The notes under the pieces were generated by a model that had not been told where the DNA came from, made no database searches, and worked only from the letters and a program-made list of their open reading frames with translations. Made by a program: the position numbers and the translations under genes. This document shows, piece by piece, positions 59,178 to 64,000 of a DNA stretch of 64,000 nucleotides. Source of the stretch: Treponema saccharophilum DSM 2985 (GTDB taxonomy: Bacteria; Spirochaetota; Spirochaetia; Treponematales; Treponemataceae); NCBI RefSeq assembly GCF_000255555.1, contig NZ_AGRW01000049.1, positions 62,001-126,000 on the forward strand, given 5' to 3'. Numbering within the stretch: position 1 is the stretch's first letter; each line of letters begins with the position of its first letter.

Positions 59178-60026
59178 CTACTGCCCGAGGAACTCCTTTA
59201 TACGAGCAATCGCGCCCTCGCAGACGCGCCGCCCCTCGTCGTACACGCGCTTGAGCTCGGCGGGATTCTTCTCCGTGTGCGAAATCCCGAGCGGCTCGCG
59301 TGGGCACACGACGAACGCGTTCCCCCGCTCAGCCTGGGAGAACGCGTACCTCGTCTCCTCGTTGTACACTACATGGCGGTTTCTCACAGCCTCGACGAGG
59401 TTCGGATAGACGCCGTAGCGCAGCTTTATGAGCGGGAGGAGCGGGTTCGGCTTCTTGACGAAACCGGCGGGCTGCGTGAGAACGACGAGGTTCTTCCCGA
59501 AGCCGAGCGACTCGGACAGCCGCAGTGGGATGGAGTCGGCGATTCCCCCGTCAAGGTACTTCTCGCCGTCGAAACGGACGATTTTCTGTGCGATAGGCAT
59601 CGCGGCGGACGCGCGCATGAACTCGATGCAGCGGTCGTCGCACTCGTCGAATCGCCTGTGCTCCGCCTTTCCCGTGCGGATGTTCGTCGCGACGATGTGG
59701 AATTCGACGGGGCTTTTTCTGAACGCCTCGTAGTCGAACGGATCGAGCCTCTCCGGAATCGTATGATAGCCGAATTCCGCGTTGAACATGTTCCCGGTCG
59801 TCAGCCATGAATGGACGGAGCAGAACCGCCTGTCCCCCGCATACTCCATGTTGTACCGTATCGCCCGCCCCGCCTGGTTCGACTTGAAGTTGCACCCGAA
59901 ACACGCGCCGGCGGAAACCGTGACCATGCCGTCGAATCTCACCCCGCCCTCCATCAGGACATCGAGGACGCCGCAGGTGAACATTGCGCGGAGCGCGCCA
60001 CCCTCAAGAACAAGCCCGTTTCTCAC
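59178..60026 (-). CDS. Patatin-like phospholipase
   Basis: 282 residues. Glycine-rich oxyanion motif VLEGGALRAMFTCGVLD, nucleophile Ser in VTVSAGACFG (first Gly of GxSxG replaced by Thr), catalytic Asp in KYLDGGIADSIP. Resembles the YjjU/DUF6363 branch with a C-terminal extension. Acts on acyl lipids, target unknown. Start: GTG at 60026 has GAGGAGG 6 bases upstream; the upstream in-frame GTG overlaps that site and is rejected. Confidence 0.88.
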   Translation of the reverse strand: MRNGLVLEGGALRAMFTCGVLDVLMEGGVRFDGMVTVSAGACFGCNFKSNQAGRAIRYNMEYAGDRRFCSVHSWLTTGNMFNAEFGYHTIPERLDPFDYEAFRKSPVEFHIVATNIRTGKAEHRRFDECDDRCIEFMRASAAMPIAQKIVRFDGEKYLDGGIADSIPLRLSESLGFGKNLVVLTQPAGFVKKPNPLLPLIKLRYGVYPNLVEAVRNRHVVYNEETRYAFSQAERGNAFVVCPREPLGISHTEKNPAELKRVYDEGRRVCEGAIARIKEFLGQ

Positions 60027-60047
60027 AAAAAACCTCCTCACTCTCCA

Positions 60048-60950
60048 TCAAAAATACAGCTTCGCGCCGACCAGAGCGCCGTTCCATTTGTCGGAACGCT
60101 TGTCAGTCTCGTAGTTGTACACGCTCATATAACGCCACCCGCAGAACACCTCGACACGCCCGAGGAGGATTCCGGCGTTGAGGTTGGACTCGAACACGCC
60201 GACGTTCTTGTCGAAGTGGCTCCAGACTGGGCGCCACTGTATCGCGACGGGGCGGAACGGATACGAGCGGATGTCGTAGCCGAACGAGATTCCGCTTCTT
60301 ATCTCCTCGGCGATATTGTTCCCGTACCAGTGCGACCACTGCACGACGAGCGAGCAAGAAAGCGGGTTCGTCGAGAACAGGAAGAACTGCCCGCCGAGCT
60401 TCACGTTCCCCTGATAATCGTCGCGCGCATTCCTGAGCGAGTTCGAGTAGAGCGTGTTCTCGAAGTAGGGCCCGATGAAGAGCGCCTGCCCCTCGAACGA
60501 GCATTCCTGACCGTAGCCGAGCGTCCGCATGTAGAAAGCAGACGTGCCGCACGAGAAGCGGTAGAAACGCGGCTTCGCGCCGACGCTTTTTTCCCCGTCG
60601 CCGTCGCCGGAAGACTCGAAAAGCGCCGGGTACGTCACGTACTTCACGCCGTCCTCCATGTAGGGATAGTCGTAGAACCTGACCGAGACGTTCGCCGCGA
60701 GCCAGAGGTACCCGATTGCCTCGAAGATAATCTCGAACAGCGCCTGGCTGAACGACGACGACTCCGACGAAGACGAGGACGAGCTTTTGTTTTTCGACGA
60801 GGACGACGTGTTAGAGTCCGTCGCCGGGACGTCCTCCACGGTCTCCTCCTCTATTACGTCATCCACCGCGGCAGAGAACGAGCCTGCATACCCGCCGAAA
60901 ACGAAAACTGCCATCATGACGGACGCGATAATTCTCCTGAAAAACGGCAT
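60048..60950 (-). CDS. Secreted protein with Ser-rich linker and barrel-like domain
   Basis: 300 residues. Signal peptide about 1-27, an acidic then Ser-rich linker (about 45-66), and a beta-rich domain with aromatic strands (WLAANVSVRFYDYPYM, GALVGAKLYF end) that suggests an outer-membrane barrel. GGGAGG precedes the ATG. Lies between the lipid kinase-like gene and the patatin gene with about 20-base gaps, so the three form one operon. Not recognised. Confidence 0.65.
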   Translation of the reverse strand: MPFFRRIIASVMMAVFVFGGYAGSFSAAVDDVIEEETVEDVPATDSNTSSSSKNKSSSSSSSESSSFSQALFEIIFEAIGYLWLAANVSVRFYDYPYMEDGVKYVTYPALFESSGDGDGEKSVGAKPRFYRFSCGTSAFYMRTLGYGQECSFEGQALFIGPYFENTLYSNSLRNARDDYQGNVKLGGQFFLFSTNPLSCSLVVQWSHWYGNNIAEEIRSGISFGYDIRSYPFRPVAIQWRPVWSHFDKNVGVFESNLNAGILLGRVEVFCGWRYMSVYNYETDKRSDKWNGALVGAKLYF

Positions 60951-60965
60951 ACAACCTCCCGCAAT

Positions 60966-61907
60966 TCAAATAAGGACGCGGACGGCGCCCTTTATAACAG
61001 TATAACGGACGTTCCGCACAAATCCGAACGACTCGCCGTCCGTCGCGACGATTGCGGGGGTCGACGACACAAGCCTCATCGACTCGAAATCGCGGAGGTA
61101 GAACGATTTGAAAATGCGCTGCTTCCCGAGAAGGAGGACGGGAAACATGAAGAACGTGAGGAATTTCGGGACGCCGGAGACGAGGCAAACGGAAAGCTTC
61201 CCGTCATCCCCGCGCGCATCGGGCGCCATCGGGACGCCGCCGCCCTCCGCACGGAAATTCATCGCCGCGCAGAATATGACGCGCCGGAATTCAATCGGGT
61301 CGCCGCCGTCGAACGAGACGGATACGTCGTGCGTCTTCAGGGAGAAGAGCGATTTTATCGTCAAAAGCGCGTAGCTCAGCTTTCCCATGCGGAGCCTGTT
61401 CAGGACGACCTTTATCTTCGACTTGTTTATGGAAGTCCCGACAAGCGCGTCTAGCCCGAACCCCGCGCTTATCCCGAACAGCCGCCGCGGGAACCTCGCG
61501 CCCGGGTCGTCCGACTCCACGACGCCGAGGTCAATCCGCCGAGAACCGTCGGACGACAGCACGATGTCGAGCGCCTTCCGCGGGTTGTGCCTCGGAAGCC
61601 CGAGCCCGCGTGAAAAATCGTTGCCGCTTCCCGTCGGAATCAGCCCGAGCCTGAACCGGAACAGTTTGTCCTGCGGGATTCCGTTCAGGACTTCGTTTAT
61701 CGTTCCGTCGCCGCCGAGGATGACGAGATTGACGTCGCCGTCGCCCTCGCCCGCTATCCTCGCCGCAATCTTGGAGGCGTGTCCGGGGCGCTGGGGAACG
61801 TGGGTGACGTATTCGACACCGCGCTCCTTGAGCATCGCCCGTATTTTGTTCCATTGCACGAAAGCCTTCCCGCTTCCGCCGTGAATATTTACGATGAAAT
61901 GGTACAT
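60966..61907 (-). CDS. Diacylglycerol/sphingosine kinase-family lipid kinase (DagK/LCB5-like)
   Basis: 313 residues. ATP-binding GGDGTINEVLNGI and substrate-side PTGSGNDFSRGLGLP motifs are in the N-terminal half; the C-terminal beta domain carries FGISAGFGLDALVG and AMNFRAEGGGVPMAPDA. Likely phosphorylates diacylglycerol or a similar lipid. The ATG at 61907 lacks a Shine-Dalgarno; TACAAT ends 7 bases upstream, inside the thiE 3' gap. The longer frame through thiE is rejected. Confidence 0.9.
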   Translation of the reverse strand: MYHFIVNIHGGSGKAFVQWNKIRAMLKERGVEYVTHVPQRPGHASKIAARIAGEGDGDVNLVILGGDGTINEVLNGIPQDKLFRFRLGLIPTGSGNDFSRGLGLPRHNPRKALDIVLSSDGSRRIDLGVVESDDPGARFPRRLFGISAGFGLDALVGTSINKSKIKVVLNRLRMGKLSYALLTIKSLFSLKTHDVSVSFDGGDPIEFRRVIFCAAMNFRAEGGGVPMAPDARGDDGKLSVCLVSGVPKFLTFFMFPVLLLGKQRIFKSFYLRDFESMRLVSSTPAIVATDGESFGFVRNVRYTVIKGAVRVLI

Positions 61908-61914
61908 GCGTCGA

Positions 61915-61920
61915 ATTGTA
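61915..61920 (-). promoter_or_regulatory. TACAAT box 7 bases upstream of the lipid kinase-like gene
   Basis: Preceded by TGC, so it fits an extended -10 (TGNTACAAT) on the minus strand. Lies in the 28-base gap after thiE. Confidence 0.5.
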
Positions 61921-61935
61921 GCACAAAAAGCAGCT

Positions 61936-62649
61936 TCAGGAAGAGCATCCGCACGCGCGCCATGCGGAGACGAGCGCGGACGCGGCTGAGAACGGATTCT
62001 CCGCGCCAGCAACGGCGGAGATGACGAAGAACCCGGCGACGCCCGTGGAGCGCAGCGCGGGAATGTCGTCCACCGTGACGCCGCCGCCGACGACGACGGG
62101 AACGCGGGAGATGCGCGCGAGCTCCGAAAGCTCCCCCATGTTCCGCGTGTGGAAATTCCCCGACAAGTCAAGCCCCGCGTCCGCCTTCGACTGCGTTTTG
62201 TGGAGGGGACCCGCGCCGAAGTAGTCAATCATCCCGTACTCGTCCGCGGAAAGCCCCCGCGCATATTCGAGCAGGTCGAACGTCCGCGCGGAAAGCCCCA
62301 CGACGGCGTCTTCCCCGAGATATTTCCGGCACACGGAAACGGGAATGTCCTTCTGCCCCACGTGGATTCCGTCGACCTTGATTCCCTCCTCGCGCGCAGC
62401 AAGCACGATGTCGAGCCTGTCGTCCACGAGGAGCGAGACGGAATCCGACTTGCCGAGCTGCCCGATGGCAATCGCGGACTCGCGGCAAATCCCTATCAGC
62501 TCGCGCGCGGATGCGGTTTTCGAGCGAATCTGCACGGCGGTGAACCCCGCGCGCACCGCATCGGAAACGACATCGCGGACAGGACGGCCGAGCGTGTTCT
62601 CCGGCCCGACGACGAGATAAGCGGACACATCGACCCGATTCTTCCCCAT
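61936..62649 (-). CDS. thiE: Thiamine-phosphate synthase
   Basis: 237 residues, TIM barrel that joins the thiazole and pyrimidine phosphates. Marks: VRAGFTAVQIRSKTASARELI, VDDRLDIVLAAREEGIKVDGIHVGQKDIPV, YFGAGPLHKTQSK, PVVVGGGVTVDDIPAL and GFFVISAVAGAENP. The HVGQKD pattern and phosphate-binding Gly loop are intact. Start 62649 has GGAGG 6 bases upstream. Divergent from the riboswitch-controlled thiD-thiC and not itself preceded by a riboswitch on its strand; TATAAT at 62713-62708 is a likely -10. Confidence 0.94.
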   Translation of the reverse strand: MGKNRVDVSAYLVVGPENTLGRPVRDVVSDAVRAGFTAVQIRSKTASARELIGICRESAIAIGQLGKSDSVSLLVDDRLDIVLAAREEGIKVDGIHVGQKDIPVSVCRKYLGEDAVVGLSARTFDLLEYARGLSADEYGMIDYFGAGPLHKTQSKADAGLDLSGNFHTRNMGELSELARISRVPVVVGGGVTVDDIPALRSTGVAGFFVISAVAGAENPFSAASALVSAWRACGCSS

Positions 62650-62707
62650 AAAAAAACCTCCGCAGATGACTGGAAAATCCGGAAAACAGGATTCCGGAAC
62701 GGATGCA

Positions 62708-62713
62708 ATTATA
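62708..62713 (-). promoter_or_regulatory. -10 box of thiE
   Basis: Perfect TATAAT on the minus strand giving a leader of about 50 bases. The -35 is T-rich and weak. Confidence 0.55.
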
Positions 62714-62768
62714 GGGAAATCGCGTTCCCGCAAAAAGCACCGGCGGAAAAAATACCGCCGCAGACCTC

Positions 62769-62798
62769 TTGACCGCGTAACAGCCGCTCGGGTAATCT
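62769..62798 (+). promoter_or_regulatory. Candidate promoter of the thiD-thiC transcript
   Basis: TTGACC (62769-62774), 18 bases, TAATCT (62793-62798). A start near 62805 would place the riboswitch about 25 bases into the transcript. Confidence 0.45.
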
Positions 62799-62830
62799 GT
62801 TCCGCAAGAAAAAGCCGGGCAACCGGCACA

Positions 62831-62925
62831 CGAACGGGGAGCTGGAGAGGAATCCGGCTGAGAGGAACCGTATGCGGTTCGACCCGAGAACCTGATTTGG
62901 GCAATTCCAACGGAGGGACAAAACG
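62831..62925 (+). promoter_or_regulatory. TPP riboswitch (THI element)
   Basis: Conserved CGGCTGAGAGG block at about 62855, an extra hairpin AACCG-TATG-CGGTT, CCCGAGAACCTGATTTGG at about 62883-62900 and CCAACGGAGGGACA at about 62908-62920. These match the pyrophosphate- and pyrimidine-binding arms of TPP aptamers. It lies directly before an intrinsic terminator, so it should act by transcription attenuation on thiD-thiC. Confidence 0.92.
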
Positions 62926-62930
62926 GAGAG

Positions 62931-62972
62931 AATCCGCGCGAACCTGACGGCGATGCGCGGATTTTTTTGTTT
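62931..62972 (+). terminator. Expression-platform terminator of the TPP riboswitch
   Basis: ATCCGCGC pairs with GCGCGGAT around a 15-base loop, followed by seven T bases. Confidence 0.9.
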
Positions 62973-63005
62973 TCCCGCTGCCCGAACCAACAAGGAGGCC
63001 CGTAA

Positions 63006-63836
63006 TTGAGAACGGCACTCACAATCGCAGGCTCCGACCCGAGCGGGGGCGCGGGCATACAGGCGGACATCAAGACGATGGCGGCGAACGGGATATACGC
63101 GATGGGCGCCATCACCGCCCTCACCGCGCAGAACACGACGGGAGTCTACGGCATCATGGAAGTCCCGCCCGAATTCCTTTCCGCGCAAATAGAGACCGCC
63201 GCGACGGACATTCCTCCCGACGCCGTGAAAATCGGGATGATTCCCTCGCGGAAGCACGCCGAAGCCGTTGCCGGCTGCGCCGCCCGCCTTTCCCTCGCGA
63301 ACATCGTCACCGACCCGGTCATCATCTCGACGAGCGGCGCGAGCCTGATTCCTGACGGCGACGTCGGGGCGCTCGCGGACGCGCTCTTCCCCCTCTCAAC
63401 GATAATCACGCCGAACATCCCCGAGGCGGAGCGGCTTTCCGGATTCGGGGCAGGAACAATCGGAACGAAGGCGCGCGTCGAAAAAGCAGCAGAGCTTCTC
63501 CAAAAAAGATACGGATGCGCCGTCCTCGTCAAAGGCGGGCACGCGCGCGCAAGCGCCGACGATTTCCTCATCACGAAGGACGGGAACGGAACATGGATTT
63601 CGGGGCAGAGGATAGAAAACCCGAACACGCACGGAACGGGATGCACGCTTTCGAGCGCGATATGCGCGTTCCTCGCGAAGGGGATGGAGCTTGAGCGGAG
63701 CGTCGTCCTCGCGAAAGAATACGTCACGGGCGCGATATCGTCGATGATGAGGCTCGGGAACGGAAGGGGACCGCTCAACCATCTTTGGAAAAACGAATTC
63801 AGTCCGGGAACGCCTGTTTCCGGGATGAGCCAATAA
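63006..63836 (+). CDS. thiD: Hydroxymethylpyrimidine / phosphomethylpyrimidine kinase
   Basis: 276 residues, ribokinase fold, phosphorylates HMP twice. Start [21 protein letters not shown] is the family signature; [37 protein letters not shown] with the catalytic Asp position replaced in register by Cys in GTGCT as is usual for ThiD. TTG start codon with GGAGG 7 bases upstream. First gene behind the riboswitch and followed at 19 bases by thiC. Confidence 0.95.
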   Translation: MRTALTIAGSDPSGGAGIQADIKTMAANGIYAMGAITALTAQNTTGVYGIMEVPPEFLSAQIETAATDIPPDAVKIGMIPSRKHAEAVAGCAARLSLANIVTDPVIISTSGASLIPDGDVGALADALFPLSTIITPNIPEAERLSGFGAGTIGTKARVEKAAELLQKRYGCAVLVKGGHARASADDFLITKDGNGTWISGQRIENPNTHGTGCTLSSAICAFLAKGMELERSVVLAKEYVTGAISSMMRLGNGRGPLNHLWKNEFSPGTPVSGMSQ

Positions 63837-63855
63837 AAAAAAAGAAGAGGAAAAA

Positions 63856-64000
63856 ATGGAGACCAGTAAAAAAACTGAAGCCTACACGACGCAGATGGAC
63901 GCGGCGCGGAAGGGAATCGTGACGAAGGAGATGGAGATTGTCGCGCGCAAGGAGCGGCGGACGGCGGAGGAGATACGCGCGCTCGTCGCGGAAGGGAAAG
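63856..64000 (+). CDS. thiC: Phosphomethylpyrimidine synthase ThiC, N-terminal part
   Basis: Only the first 48 codons are in the window. [20 protein letters not shown] closely matches the ThiC N-terminal pattern of the radical-SAM HMP-phosphate synthase. AGAGG precedes the ATG at 63856. It continues beyond the right edge. Confidence 0.88.
   Translation, partial: METSKKTEAYTTQMDAARKGIVTKEMEIVARKERRTAEEIRALVAEGK

Noticed and set aside
59811-61454. 547-codon open frame opposite the patatin-lipid kinase operon
   Set aside because: Shadow frame; Arg/Glu/His-rich with no recognisable domain and no start signal.

Overview
The window comes from a GC-rich (mid-50s percent by eye) member of the Spirochaetota, most likely a Treponema from a gut or rumen type habitat. 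Support: the block tamB-bamA-skp-mutS matches the T. pallidum TP0325-TP0328 order; cheA / CheW-CheR fusion / cheX / cheY is the treponemal F2-type chemotaxis operon; a BpuR-like PUR-domain gene is present; htrA sits beside map; and there is an [FeFe] hydrogenase and an LL-diaminopimelate aminotransferase. All of this is read from sequence and general family knowledge; no searches were run.

Layout. 1-10.8 kb (minus): outer-membrane assembly operon tamB-bamA-skp followed by mutS and the start of a comF-like gene. 10.8-15.2 kb (plus): tmk, a secreted conserved protein, aroB, a cysteine desulfurase, and a PUR-domain gene with its own promoter. 15.2-19.1 kb (minus): rnhB, a secreted beta-helix protein, a phosphoribosyltransferase and a low-molecular-weight phosphatase. 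19.3-22.6 kb: a small FliM-like protein, tRNA-Asp and tRNA-Pro, then fusA and tRNA-Lys on the minus strand. 22.7-26 kb (minus): htrA, map, a J-domain protein. 26.2-30 kb (plus): a group-B-like [FeFe] hydrogenase in one tight operon with an NMT1/SsuA-type ABC importer. 30-36.2 kb (minus): a universal stress protein, an isolated V-type ATPase subunit D and the chemotaxis operon. 36.3-45.9 kb: an outer-membrane protein, dapL, proC, a two-component system, icd, a small protein and a CBM2-like/HD-GYP sensor. 46-53.3 kb: a topoisomerase B subunit, pgeF, a large cytoplasmic protein, an aldo/keto reductase and leuB. 53.3-61.9 kb (mostly minus): a repeat array, a fibronectin-type lipoprotein, a CsgG-like/coiled-coil/barrel protein, an SPFH protein, a patatin, a beta-barrel and a lipid-kinase-like gene. 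61.9-64 kb: thiE on the minus strand, divergent from a TPP riboswitch that controls thiD-thiC.

Two patterns run across the window. First, genes split into two initiation classes. Most have a clear Shine-Dalgarno sequence. Nine lack a usable one and instead have a -10-like hexamer ending 6 to 8 bases before the start codon, so their mRNAs would begin at or next to the start codon (candidate leaderless transcripts); two of these also have a recognisable -35. Second, a family of structured non-coding repeats occurs as three tandem units at 53.3-53.7 kb and two diverged units in the opposite orientation at 48.16-48.37 kb, with compensatory change in a hairpin arm. One unit supplies the last codons and stop of pgeF.

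Other points of interest are the FliM-like CheY-docking protein, the HD-GYP protein with a carbohydrate-binding-like extracytoplasmic domain, the hydrogenase-importer operon, the thymidylate kinase whose P-loop lysine is replaced by threonine, and terminator-like hairpins placed between a tRNA and fusA and in the htrA leader.
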